Part shown: positions 1-8,048 of the stretch, piece by piece
How positions within the stretch are numbered: position 1 is the first letter of the stretch
Layout: every line of letters begins with the position of its first letter
Assembly: GCA_031430645.1 (NCBI GenBank)
Contig: JANPBY010000194.1
Coordinates: 1-12,379 of the forward strand
Reading direction: 5' to 3'
Length of the DNA stretch: 12,379 nt
Source of the DNA: JANPBY01 sp031430645
GTDB taxonomy: Bacteria; Actinomycetota; Actinomycetes; DATJPE01
Position numbers and translations under genes: made by a program
Notes under the pieces: generated by a model
Database searches by the model: none
Seen by the model: the letters and a program-made list of their open reading frames with translations, nothing else
What the model was told of the DNA's origin: nothing

Positions 1-783
1 GGCCGCCGCCTGGCTGGCCATCCGGAGCTCTTCGCGCTGGCGACGTTCGGCTACGACTGCCGCGAGCAACCGTTCGGGATAGCCGCGAGGTGGCGGGGGC
101 GCCAGCCAGGGCCGGATGTCGTCCGCCAGCCGCTGACTCATCGACCACCTCACGTCGGGGGAGAGTTCGGACGCCCGCACGAGAAATTGTCGCGCGGCGA
201 GCGCCAGGTCATCGGGGACGCGACCGACGTCGGCCGAGGCAGCCCACGCCGCAAGTTCGGTGGGCATCGCGGCCAAGCCACCCGCCTTGGCCGGGACCCG
301 TTCGCGGATGACCACCGTGCCGGCTGCCAGGTCGCCGAAGCGCTTGCCGCGGCTGTTGGCCAGAGAGCAGAACAAAGCGGGGACGCCGATCAGTAACCAG
401 ATCTCGACGACCTCGATGAGTGCCCGTGCCAGTGCGTGCCGAAAGCGGATCGATCCCCCGTCGTCCCGGACTGCCCGCAGACCGAGCGCCTGCTTGCCCA
501 CGGTCTTCCCCCGAGTGAGTGTCTCCAGGACCAGGGGGTAGCCGACGAGCACGCTGACCACGATCACGAGCCCGAAGGCAGCGCCGGCGGCGCTGTCGAG
601 GGAGCCACCGCCGAGGTTCAGGAGCAAGAAGAGCACGAAGAGCAGGCTGACCTGAAGGAACATGTCGATCATCAGGGCCAGCGCTCGGGTCGGGATCTGG
701 GCGAGTCTCAGCTCAAGCGCCACCGCCTCGCCCGTCACGATGTCGCGTGGCTGCGCAGGACCGTAGGTGCTCACGTCGTCCAT
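1..783 (-). CDS. RDD family membrane protein (3' end cut by window edge)
   Basis: Reading leftward from the ATG at 783, an open frame of 261 codons runs to base 1 with no stop, so the C-terminus is missing. The N-terminal half fits the RDD family: the first helix carries PTRALALMID (31-40, with the family Arg33 and Asp40), a second hydrophobic segment lies at about 66-86, GKTVGKQALGLRAV (92-105) follows, then a helix near 122-140 and the closing motif GDLAAGTVVIR (150-160). RDD proteins are small polytopic inner-membrane proteins of mostly unknown function. After residue 162 there is a soluble, Ala/Arg-rich tail of at least 100 residues, longer than in minimal RDD proteins; such tails occur in actinobacterial members beside SpoIIM-like genes. 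The gene is divergent from the SpoIIM-like gene with 41 bp between starts. No strong Shine-Dalgarno is visible, so the start is probable and not certain. Confidence 0.88.
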   Translation of the reverse strand, partial: MDDVSTYGPAQPRDIVTGEAVALELRLAQIPTRALALMIDMFLQVSLLFVLFLLLNLGGGSLDSAAGAAFGLVIVVSVLVGYPLVLETLTRGKTVGKQALGLRAVRDDGGSIRFRHALARALIEVVEIWLLIGVPALFCSLANSRGKRFGDLAAGTVVIRERVPAKAGGLAAMPTELAAWAASADVGRVPDDLALAARQFLVRASELSPDVRWSMSQRLADDIRPWLAPPPPRGYPERLLAAVVAERRQREELRMASQAAA

Positions 784-811
784 CCTGCCCGACGTCTCGA
801 CCAGGCCCGCG

Positions 812-817
812 TAGCCT
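812..817 (+). promoter_or_regulatory. Candidate -10 hexamer of a leaderless promoter for the SpoIIM-like gene
   Basis: TAGCCT fits the actinobacterial -10 consensus TANNNT. It is separated by 7 nt (gacctgg) from the ATG at 825, which would put the transcription start at the A of the start codon. No Shine-Dalgarno lies in the 20 bases before the ATG, as expected for a leaderless mRNA. No clear -35 is visible. The same hexamer-7 nt-ATG arrangement occurs before mtrA at 7283-7298. This is an inference from motif and spacing only. Confidence 0.5.
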
Positions 818-824
818 GACCTGG

Positions 825-1823
825 ATGGACGTCGACGCCTACATCAGTGCGCACCGCGCGGAGTGGGACCGGCTCGAGGTCCTGGTGCGCACCCGCCGAC
901 TGACCGGGGCGGAGAGCGACGAGCTGGTCGACCTCTATCAGCGAGTAGCCACTCACCTGTCGGTGGTTCAGACGAGGGCGCCTGACCCGGCGCTCGTGGC
1001 CAGACTTTCGACGCTGGTTGCGCGCGCCCGGGCTCGTGTCACCGGGGTGTCAAGCGCGGGTTGGGGCGGAGTGGCACAGTTCCTGCGGGTCGACTTCCCG
1101 GTCGCGGTGTGGCGAGCTCGATGGTGGGTGCTGGGCGCGGGGTTCGGCTTCTGCCTGGTTGGCCTGCTCGTCGGCTGGTGGGTTGCGGTCAACCCCGACG
1201 TCCAGGCATCCATAGCGGCACCCGACCAGATCAAGCAGCTGGTCGAGCAAGATTTTGAGGACTACTACTCATCGTCGCCGGCGGCGTCCTTCGCCTTCCG
1301 GGTGTGGACCAACAACGCGTGGGTCGCCGCGCTGTGCATCGCCCTCGGTGGGTTCTACGGACTGCCCGTCCTCTATCTCTTGTGGCAGAACGCGTTCAAC
1401 ATCGGGGTGGCCGGTGGACTGATGGCGGCCAATGGTCGCCTCGATCTGTTCTTCGGCTTGATCCTTCCGCACGGAATGCTCGAGCTCACCTGCGTATTCG
1501 TTGCGGCCGGCGTCGGATTGAGACTGGGGTGGACGCTCATCGACCCTGGCCGCCTCACGAGGGCGGAGGCTTTCTCGCGGGAAGCTCGGGCCGCTGTGGG
1601 TATCGCGCTGGGGTTGGGGCTGGTGCTGCTCGTCTCCGGTGTCGTTGAGGCCTTCGTCACCCCGTCCCCGCTGCCCACCTGGGCGCGGATTCTCGTCGGC
1701 TTCTTGGTCTGGGCGGCCTTCGTAGCGTGGATCGTGGTCTTCGGTCGGCCAGCCGCCCAGCGCGGTGAAACCGGTGACCTGGCGGCCGACCTGCGCGGAG
1801 ACGTACTCCCCAGCGCCGGCTGA
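825..1823 (+). CDS. SpoIIM-like (stage II sporulation protein M family) membrane protein
   Basis: A 332-residue protein. The N-terminal 95 residues are soluble and mostly helical (MDVDAYISAHRAEWDRLE, then an Arg/Ala-rich helix near 60-72). About five membrane segments follow (approximately 100-122, 164-186, 205-235, 258-278 and 287-306). The family signature is the conserved ILPHGMLEL at 213-221, with FRVWTNNAWVAA (158-169) before it. SpoIIM in spore formers works in the DMP peptidoglycan hydrolase complex, but non-sporulating actinobacteria carry this relative without spore genes, so the name is family-level only. I chose the ATG at 825 because the protein matches the family from there and a -10-like hexamer lies 7 nt upstream; an in-frame ATG at 747 would run back into the divergent RDD gene. 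It is divergent from the RDD gene and convergent with the DUF58 gene, 19 bp apart. The grouping suggests a shared membrane complex, but its role is unknown. Confidence 0.88.
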   Translation: MDVDAYISAHRAEWDRLEVLVRTRRLTGAESDELVDLYQRVATHLSVVQTRAPDPALVARLSTLVARARARVTGVSSAGWGGVAQFLRVDFPVAVWRARWWVLGAGFGFCLVGLLVGWWVAVNPDVQASIAAPDQIKQLVEQDFEDYYSSSPAASFAFRVWTNNAWVAALCIALGGFYGLPVLYLLWQNAFNIGVAGGLMAANGRLDLFFGLILPHGMLELTCVFVAAGVGLRLGWTLIDPGRLTRAEAFSREARAAVGIALGLGLVLLVSGVVEAFVTPSPLPTWARILVGFLVWAAFVAWIVVFGRPAAQRGETGDLAADLRGDVLPSAG

Positions 1824-1842
1824 TCGGAGGTTAGGCGTACGG

Positions 1843-3153
1843 CTAGAGGCGGCCGGCGGCTTTGAGGGCGAGGTAGGCGTCGGCGAGCTTGGGCGGAAGT
1901 TCGTCGGGCGGGCCGTCGACCACATCGACGCCCTGTCGTCGGAGGACCTGCTCCAGATGGCCGCGCGCCTCCGTCGTCTGGGCCGCGGCTGCCGCCGAAT
2001 AGACCGCGGCTGCGTCGCCCCGACCGAGGGCCAACTCAGCAATACGCGGGTCACCGACGGTGGCCAGCAGGATCCGGTGCCGACGCGCCAGTTGCGGGAG
2101 CACCGGCAGCAGTCCTTCCTGGAGCGGCGCCGGGTCGAGGGCAGTGAGCAACACCACCAGGGACCGATGTCCGGCTCGACGCAGCACCGTCGAGGCCACA
2201 GCCCGCCAGTCGGTCTCGACCAGATCCGCCTCCAGCGGGGCCATGGCCGAAACCAGCTGGGCCAGCAGTTCCGTCGAGGGGGCGCCGATGACCGCAGCGC
2301 GTTCGACCCGGTCGTGGGCGATCAGGTCGACCCGGTCGCCGGCCTTGGAGGCGAGCGCGGCCAGCAACAGCGCCGCATCCATTGCGGCGTCCAGCCGGGG
2401 GGCGTCACCGACCCGTCCGGCCGCCGTACGGCCAGTGTCGAGCACGAGCAGGACATGCCGGTCACGCTCGGGTCGCCAGGTCCGGACGACCAGGTCCCCG
2501 GAGCGGGCCGTCGCGCGCCAGTCGATGGACCGTACGTCGTCGCCGTCGACGTACTCACGCAGTGAGTCGAACTCCGTGCCCTGCCCGCGCACCATGACCG
2601 CGGTTCGGCCATCGAGCTCGCGCAGCCGGGCCAGCTTGGACGGCAGGTGCTTGCGGGACGTGAACGGCGGCAGCGTGCGGACCGTCCAAGGAACGACATG
2701 GGACCCCTGCCGTGCGGCCAGCCCTAGCGGGCCGGCAGAGCGCACCGTGACCCGCGTCGCCCGGCGGTCACCGCGGCGCGTGGGCCGCATCGCAGAAGTC
2801 ACTCGGCGCCGTTCGCCAGGCGGCAGCGCGAGGCTGTGCCGTTGCTGTGCGACGCCCGCGGACGGTGGCCAGGCATCACGCAGCCGACCTCGCACCGCGC
2901 GTCGGCCCGGGTTGGTGACGAGCAGATCCACCTCGGCCGCTTCGCCGAGCCGTACCCGGGTGTCGCCGGTCCGACTGAACCGCAACCCGCGCACTGAGCC
3001 GGCCAACGCCAGGTCGAGAAGGACCGCCACCAGCAGGACTCCGTTGACCACCAGCAAGGCCTGGCGGGTGGGCCAGTCGGCGGCATCGACGAGGGCGGCC
3101 ACCACCACAGCGCCGAGCAGCGCGAGCAGCCCGAGTCGTCCAGTCAGCGCCAC
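1843..3153 (-). CDS. DUF58 domain protein (vWA-like, MoxR partner)
   Basis: A 436-residue protein with GTG start at 3153. Two hydrophobic segments near the N-terminus (about 8-24 and 31-51) anchor it in the membrane. An extracytoplasmic or linker beta region follows, then the DUF58 signature GTEFDSLREYVDGDDVRSID (192-211) and DWRATARSGD. The C-terminal part resembles a von Willebrand A fold. Its metal-site position reads DTGRT (239-243), where a canonical MIDAS has DxSxS, so metal binding may be weakened or lost. DUF58 proteins are usually encoded next to MoxR ATPases and are thought to be their adaptors or targets. Here the gene lies 9 bp downstream of moxR as the last gene of a five-gene leftward run. 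From memory, the M. tuberculosis counterpart would be Rv3693. The family call is firm; the cellular role is not established. Confidence 0.92.
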   Translation of the reverse strand: MALTGRLGLLALLGAVVVAALVDAADWPTRQALLVVNGVLLVAVLLDLALAGSVRGLRFSRTGDTRVRLGEAAEVDLLVTNPGRRAVRGRLRDAWPPSAGVAQQRHSLALPPGERRRVTSAMRPTRRGDRRATRVTVRSAGPLGLAARQGSHVVPWTVRTLPPFTSRKHLPSKLARLRELDGRTAVMVRGQGTEFDSLREYVDGDDVRSIDWRATARSGDLVVRTWRPERDRHVLLVLDTGRTAAGRVGDAPRLDAAMDAALLLAALASKAGDRVDLIAHDRVERAAVIGAPSTELLAQLVSAMAPLEADLVETDWRAVASTVLRRAGHRSLVVLLTALDPAPLQEGLLPVLPQLARRHRILLATVGDPRIAELALGRGDAAAVYSAAAAAQTTEARGHLEQVLRRQGVDVVDGPPDELPPKLADAYLALKAAGRL

Positions 3154-3162
3154 GAGCAGCCC

Positions 3163-4214
<1,052 letters not shown>

Positions 4215-4218
<4 letters not shown>

Positions 4219-5399
4219 GGGTGGCGGACCTGCCTCTCGAGGGCGTCAAGGTCGTCAGCGAGCCGCACCAGCGCGGCGTCGTCGGGTGGTGGCCCACCGT
4301 AGAGGAGGCCCTGAACCTCCGGCCCGGTGCGTCCGGTACGGCTGACAACAGCCGTGGCCAACGAGACCGGGTCAGCCCGGCGCGACAGTCCCACAAGGGG
4401 GCCGAGCCGGTCTCGGGTGGCGGAGCGCAGCCGCTCCGCGGCCAGGTCTCGCGCACCGGCGCGCTGGTACATCCGGCCTCGACCCTCGGCGGCTTCGGCG
4501 GCCCGCACGACCACCGGCAACGGCTCCACGACGACCGGGCCGAGCCGACGCCCTCGCCACAGCGCGATGAGGAGGACGGCAAAGGCCACCTGGAGGAGCG
4601 CGGCGATGAACCAAACCGGGACGAGCTCCCAGAAGGTGGCCTGCTCCTCGATCGGGAAGTCATCGGGCGACGACATTTGCCAGACCAGGCGAGGGTTCGC
4701 GCCCAACAGCCCGAGGGCGAGAGCAGCGTTGCCGTCTTGGGCGAGGAGATCGTTCTCCAACGGCCCGGAAAAGCCCAAGAAGACGATGCGTTGTCCGTCG
4801 ACGGTGATCTGCACGACGGTGGCGTTGCCTGCGACCGGGTAGCAGCCGACCGCGTCGAGGGTTCCTGGTGCGACCGAGTAGGCCGTCCCACCGGTCAGGG
4901 CGTTGCCGGCGCGGACGGCCGCGCCGAGATCACAGGAGGGGTCGCGAACCTTGGGTCGCTCGCCGGGGAGCGTGGACAACCCCGGCGCCAAGGCGGAGAC
5001 GATGTCCTCGCGGCTCGCTCCAACCACGATGAGGTCGGCGTCGGTCGAGGCAAGTTCGCGGGCTTGTTCCACAGTGAGCAGGTCGGGGAACGACAGCAGC
5101 AGGCTGTCCCCCGGGCCGGCTTGGGTCGCTTCTGCGATGCCCGCCGCCCGGATGACCTCGACGCCCTGGTCGCGCAGGACTTCGGCCACCGCCTTGCTCC
5201 CGGTCGGGCTGACTGCGTCGGGATCGAGGAAACCGACCCGGCCTCCTGAGGTCGCCCAGGCGATCACCAGCGCGCCAAGGAGGACCAGGCCGCCAACGAT
5301 CGCCGGGCCGCGACCCGACCGGAGCATCCGGCGGCTCGTCGGGGAAACTGAGGTTGCGGGAGCTGTCCCGGGAGCCACTGAAGTCGACGCGGTCACCAC
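4215..5399 (-). CDS. DUF4350 domain membrane protein
   Basis: A 394-residue protein with a short cytoplasmic tail, a membrane helix at about 32-50, an extracytoplasmic DUF4350 region (about 58-235), a second helix near 258-281 and a cytoplasmic C-terminal region of about 110 residues. The outer domain starts with FLDPDAVSPTGSKAVAEVLR (57-76), which resembles the glutamine-amidotransferase-like fold of DUF4350, where no catalytic activity is established. It contains two cysteines (156 and 186) that could form a disulfide outside the membrane. The start is either GTG 5399 (7-bp overlap with the DUF4129 gene) or the next codon, GTG 5396, which gives the 4-bp GTGA overlap used by its neighbours; I keep the longer form. 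It sits directly upstream of moxR, overlapping it by 4 bp. From memory, the M. tuberculosis equivalent is Rv3691. Confidence 0.87.
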
Positions 5400-6055
5400 C
5401 GGGCTCCCTCCGCGTGGGCCCGAGGAGTCGTTGCGGCAACAGCACGGTCGAGCTCACGGAGGAACCGATCGTCGGTGGAGGAGGCCGGACGGCCGCCATA
5501 GACCACGGCGTCGAAGGTGAGCGCGGCTGTCCGCAGGTTCTCGGCGAGCAACGGGAGCGCAAGCGCCGCATCAGCGGCCGCTTCGTCGGCGGTACGGCCC
5601 GGGCGGGCCTCGAGGATGGTCCGCTCCTCGAGAGAGCGCACGATCGCCCGGTATCGCTCCCGAACTGCTTCCTCCCACCGACCGCTGGCAGCGGCCTGGT
5701 CGGCCGCCCGGCGGTGCTGGACCGCGGACCTGGCCTGTCCGACGAACAGTGCGGTGTCGCCAGCGGCGGAGCGGCGCAGCGGTCCACCTCGCCACAGCAC
5801 CACCGCGACGACCACGACGCCGAGTACGACCAGCAGGGCGAGGCCCCACAAGCCGCCAGGGAGGACGCGGGACGCGGTCTCGAGCAGCTCACCGACCTTG
5901 TCGATCAGCCACTGGATGGCGCGCTCGAACAGACTCGGGTCGTCGACGTGATAGGCGGGCTTGGCCAGCTCCTCCTCGGCGAGGCGCTGGGCTTCCTCCC
6001 GGCCGAGATCGACCGGGACTTCGGTGAGCGCGGCAATCACCGAGGTTTCGATCAC
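5393..6055 (-). CDS. DUF4129 domain membrane protein
   Basis: A 220-residue protein starting at GTG 6055, overlapping the preceding stop by 4 bp (GTGA). An amphipathic N-terminal region contains GREEAQRLAEEEL and LFERAIQWLIDKV (about 18-55). One membrane helix follows at about 68-88 (GGLWGLALLVVLGVVVVAVV), then a cytoplasmic DUF4129 domain with RYRAIVRSLEERTILEARPG, ADEAA and the closing FDAVVYGGRPA. In many bacteria DUF4129 is fused to transglutaminase-like membrane proteins next to moxR and DUF58 genes; here it stands alone. The function is unknown. The overlaps on both sides suggest translational coupling and a fixed ratio to the other members of the module. Confidence 0.87.
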   Translation of the reverse strand: MIETSVIAALTEVPVDLGREEAQRLAEEELAKPAYHVDDPSLFERAIQWLIDKVGELLETASRVLPGGLWGLALLVVLGVVVVAVVLWRGGPLRRSAAGDTALFVGQARSAVQHRRAADQAAASGRWEEAVRERYRAIVRSLEERTILEARPGRTADEAAADAALALPLLAENLRTAALTFDAVVYGGRPASSTDDRFLRELDRAVAATTPRAHAEGARW

Positions 6056-7146
6056 GCGGTCGGGGAGTCGGGAACGGGTTGCGCGGCCGCGGCCCTGGCC
6101 AGCTCCAGGTCGAGCCCCTCAAGTCGCATCCGTCGGTCGATGTAGAGCAGGACGGTGACTGCGGCAGTGAACGGCGCCGTCAACGTCCCGCCCACGATGG
6201 CTCCCAAGGTGCTGCCGAACAACGAAAGGGTGCTGATCGTCCCGATCTCGGTGCCGCTGCCGGTGAACTGGCCGAACCCGCCGATGAACCCGAACGGGAC
6301 GGCAACGATGCCCGCAATCACCGCTGTGAGCACCACGGTGAGGACCACGATGAGAAACGTGCGCCACCAGGAACCCCTCACGAGGGTCCAGGACCGCCTC
6401 ATCGAGGTGGTGACGCCTCCACGTTCGAGGATCAAGGCTGGCCCAGCCAACCACCACATGACGTACAAGAAGACTCCGGGCAGCAAACACAGGAACAAGC
6501 CAAGAAACGAAAGGACGAAGACGAGGAGTGAGACCGCCACCAGACTGAGCAGCCTGGGCCTGAGCTGGGTCCACGCTTCGCTGAGAGTGGTCGTGTTGCC
6601 GAGCACGGCGCGACTAACCACCACGGTCAGCACCCCGGCAAGAATCACCTGGGCCAGCGCCGTGATCAGCGTCCCGATCAGGCTGGCGCCGACCAACCCG
6701 CCGAGGCTGCCGAGCACGTCCTCCGGTGAGGCAGTCTCTACATCCAAGGAGTTGAGGTTTTGAGCGAACGCCGCGGTCAGGCCGAAGGAGATCAGTTGAC
6801 TGATCGTCACCACCACCGCTGACAGGCCGAGCATGATCTTGGGGTTGGCTCGGACGCACTGAATGGCCCCATCGAGGATCTCGCCGACTGCAAGCGGACG
6901 CAGGGGGATAACCCCGGGCTTCGGTGCAGCTGGCGGAGCGTAGGCGTAGCCGCCGTACTGCGGTGGGTAGGGCGGTGGGGGCGGAGGTTGATGAGGCGGA
7001 GGCGGCTGGGAGTAGCCAGGCGGGGGGTAGTTCACGTAGCCAGCGGGCGGAGGTGGTGGGACGGCGCCCGGCTGTTGAGGAGACCACCCGGGGTGGGGCG
7101 GCGTGGGTTCCTGGTCAGGGTGGCCCCACTCTGGCTGGTCGGTCAT
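6052..7146 (-). CDS. Pro-rich, polytopic membrane protein (GDPD membrane-domain-like)
   Basis: A 364-residue protein with ATG start at 7146. Residues 12-75 are a low-complexity Pro/Tyr/Gly/Gln tail with several polyproline runs (PPPPP at 30-34, PPPPPP at 54-59). A conserved lead-in to the membrane, PLRPLAVGEILDGAIQCVRANPK (81-103), precedes about six hydrophobic segments (near 105-128, 150-178, 198-220, 222-242, 262-288 and 305-335). The LxxGEILDGA motif and the layout match the uncharacterised actinobacterial family often labelled 'glycerophosphoryl diester phosphodiesterase membrane domain', although no phosphodiesterase catalytic domain is present. It is the first gene of the leftward moxR operon, 169 bp from mtrA on the opposite strand. 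No clear TANNNT hexamer was found at a leaderless position upstream. The cytoplasmic Pro-rich tail could be a docking segment, which is inference. Confidence 0.82.
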   Translation of the reverse strand: MTDQPEWGHPDQEPTPPHPGWSPQQPGAVPPPPPAGYVNYPPPGYSQPPPPHQPPPPPPYPPQYGGYAYAPPAAPKPGVIPLRPLAVGEILDGAIQCVRANPKIMLGLSAVVVTISQLISFGLTAAFAQNLNSLDVETASPEDVLGSLGGLVGASLIGTLITALAQVILAGVLTVVVSRAVLGNTTTLSEAWTQLRPRLLSLVAVSLLVFVLSFLGLFLCLLPGVFLYVMWWLAGPALILERGGVTTSMRRSWTLVRGSWWRTFLIVVLTVVLTAVIAGIVAVPFGFIGGFGQFTGSGTEIGTISTLSLFGSTLGAIVGGTLTAPFTAAVTVLLYIDRRMRLEGLDLELARAAAAQPVPDSPTA

Positions 7147-7282
7147 GGCTCCATCGTTTCACCTGCACCCGCTGGTGTCGCGGACGCGCGGCAGGGCGCG
7201 CTTCGGAGGAGGGCAGTCAGCCTGGGGGGAACCACCGAGCCTGAGATTTCGTCGGAGAGGGCGAAGCGGGCGTTCTTGCCCG

Positions 7283-7288
7283 TACCGT
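7283..7288 (+). promoter_or_regulatory. Candidate -10 hexamer of the mtrA promoter
   Basis: TACCGT matches TANNNT and is followed by 7 nt (tgtctgg) and an ATG at 7296. This is the same spacing as seen before the SpoIIM-like gene at 812-827. Transcription would start at that ATG, giving a leaderless 7-codon mini-ORF with mtrA as the second cistron. No convincing -35 sequence was found 16-19 bp upstream. Motif-based only. Confidence 0.45.
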
Positions 7289-7295
7289 TGTCTGG

Positions 7296-7319
7296 ATGAC
7301 CGGAGAGGGACACCGATGA
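7296..7319 (+). CDS. Possible 7-codon leader mini-ORF overlapping the mtrA start
   Basis: ATG at 7296 opens a frame encoding MTGEGHR and stops with TGA at 7317-7319, sharing ATGA with the mtrA start codon at 7316. A TANNNT hexamer 7 nt upstream would make the mini-ORF leaderless. The mtrA Shine-Dalgarno lies inside it (7302-7309), so ribosomes translating the mini-ORF would pass over and then release at the mtrA start. This geometry fits translational coupling. It is far too short for coding statistics, so it could be chance. Confidence 0.35.
   Translation: MTGEGHR
7302..7309 (+). promoter_or_regulatory. Shine-Dalgarno of mtrA
   Basis: GGAGAGGG ends 6 nt before the ATG at 7316. It is the clearest Shine-Dalgarno near an mtrA start and selects 7316 over the in-frame upstream ATG at 7103, which would add 71 unrelated residues to the highly conserved MtrA N-terminus. 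Confidence 0.75.
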
Positions 7320-8002
7320 AGGGGCGCGTGCTTGTCGTCGACGACGACACCGCGTTGGCCGAAATGCTGGGCATCGTCTTGCGTGGTGAGGGCTTCGAGC
7401 CGTTCTTCTGCTTTGACGGAGCCAAGGCGTTCGACGCCTTCCGCGAGACCCGCCCCGATCTCGTGCTCCTCGACCTGATGCTCCCGGGACGTGATGGGAT
7501 CGACGTCGCCAAACAGATCCGCGCGGAGTCCGGGGTGCCGATCGTCATGCTCACAGCCAAGGGCGACACGATCGACGTCGTGCTCGGTCTCGAGAGTGGC
7601 GCCGACGACTACGTCGTCAAGCCGTTCAAGCCCAAGGAGCTGGTGGCCCGGGTGCGCGCGCGGCTGCGCCCATCCCAGGATCCGGCGCAGGGTGCGCTTT
7701 CCATCGGCGACCTGACGATCGACGTCGCCGGCCACGCCGTACGCCGCGGTCAGGAGCTGATCAACCTCACCCCGCTGGAGTTCGATCTCCTCGTGGCGTT
7801 GGCTCGTAAGCCCTGGCAGGTCTTCACCCGCGAGCTGCTCCTCGACCAGGTCTGGGGCTACCGGCACGCCGCGGACACCCGGTTGGTCAATGTCCACGTT
7901 CAGCGGCTCCGCTCGAAGATCGAGCGCGACCCGGAGAACCCGGAGATCGTCGTGACCGTGCGTGGTGTCGGCTACAAGGCTGGCGCGTCCGGCGGCGAGT
8001 GA
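7316..8002 (+). CDS. mtrA: MtrA, OmpR/PhoB-type response regulator
   Basis: A 228-residue protein, the usual MtrA length. The receiver domain (1-115) has the acidic pocket DDD (9-11), the phospho-acceptor D53 in VLLDLMLPG, switch T80 in VMLTAKG and K102 in YVVKPFKP. The C-terminal winged-helix domain (about 130-225) contains LTPLEFDLLVALARKPWQVFTRE, VWGYRHAADTRLVNVHVQRLR and VRGVGYKAG, which are close to the MtrA DNA-binding domain. In mycobacteria and corynebacteria MtrA controls cell-wall hydrolases, division and replication-linked genes and osmotic responses, and is essential in M. tuberculosis. Here it heads mtrA-mtrB-lpqB and is divergent from the moxR operon, so the 169-bp gap probably holds the control regions of both. 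The start at 7316 is supported by the Shine-Dalgarno and by the family N-terminus. Confidence 0.98.
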   Translation: MKGRVLVVDDDTALAEMLGIVLRGEGFEPFFCFDGAKAFDAFRETRPDLVLLDLMLPGRDGIDVAKQIRAESGVPIVMLTAKGDTIDVVLGLESGADDYVVKPFKPKELVARVRARLRPSQDPAQGALSIGDLTIDVAGHAVRRGQELINLTPLEFDLLVALARKPWQVFTRELLLDQVWGYRHAADTRLVNVHVQRLRSKIERDPENPEIVVTVRGVGYKAGASGGE

Positions 8003-8048
8003 CGCCCGGTGCCCACCGACGCGATCTCTGACGCCGCCCGATCACCGG

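Noticed and set aside
1812..1858. CGCCGGC/GCCGGCG inverted repeat between convergent SpoIIM-like and DUF58 stops
   Set aside because: About 33 nt of loop, GC-only arms common at this composition and no T-tract; not convincing as a terminator.
7147..7155. ATG-GAG-CCA-TGA mini-frame overlapping the start of the Pro-rich membrane protein gene (minus strand)
   Set aside because: Only three codons with no TANNNT hexamer at the leaderless distance, unlike the mtrA case; likely chance.
7147..7315. Search for paired MtrA-type direct repeats upstream of mtrA
   Set aside because: No clear GTAAC/GTCAC-like repeat pair was visible by eye, so no binding site is claimed.
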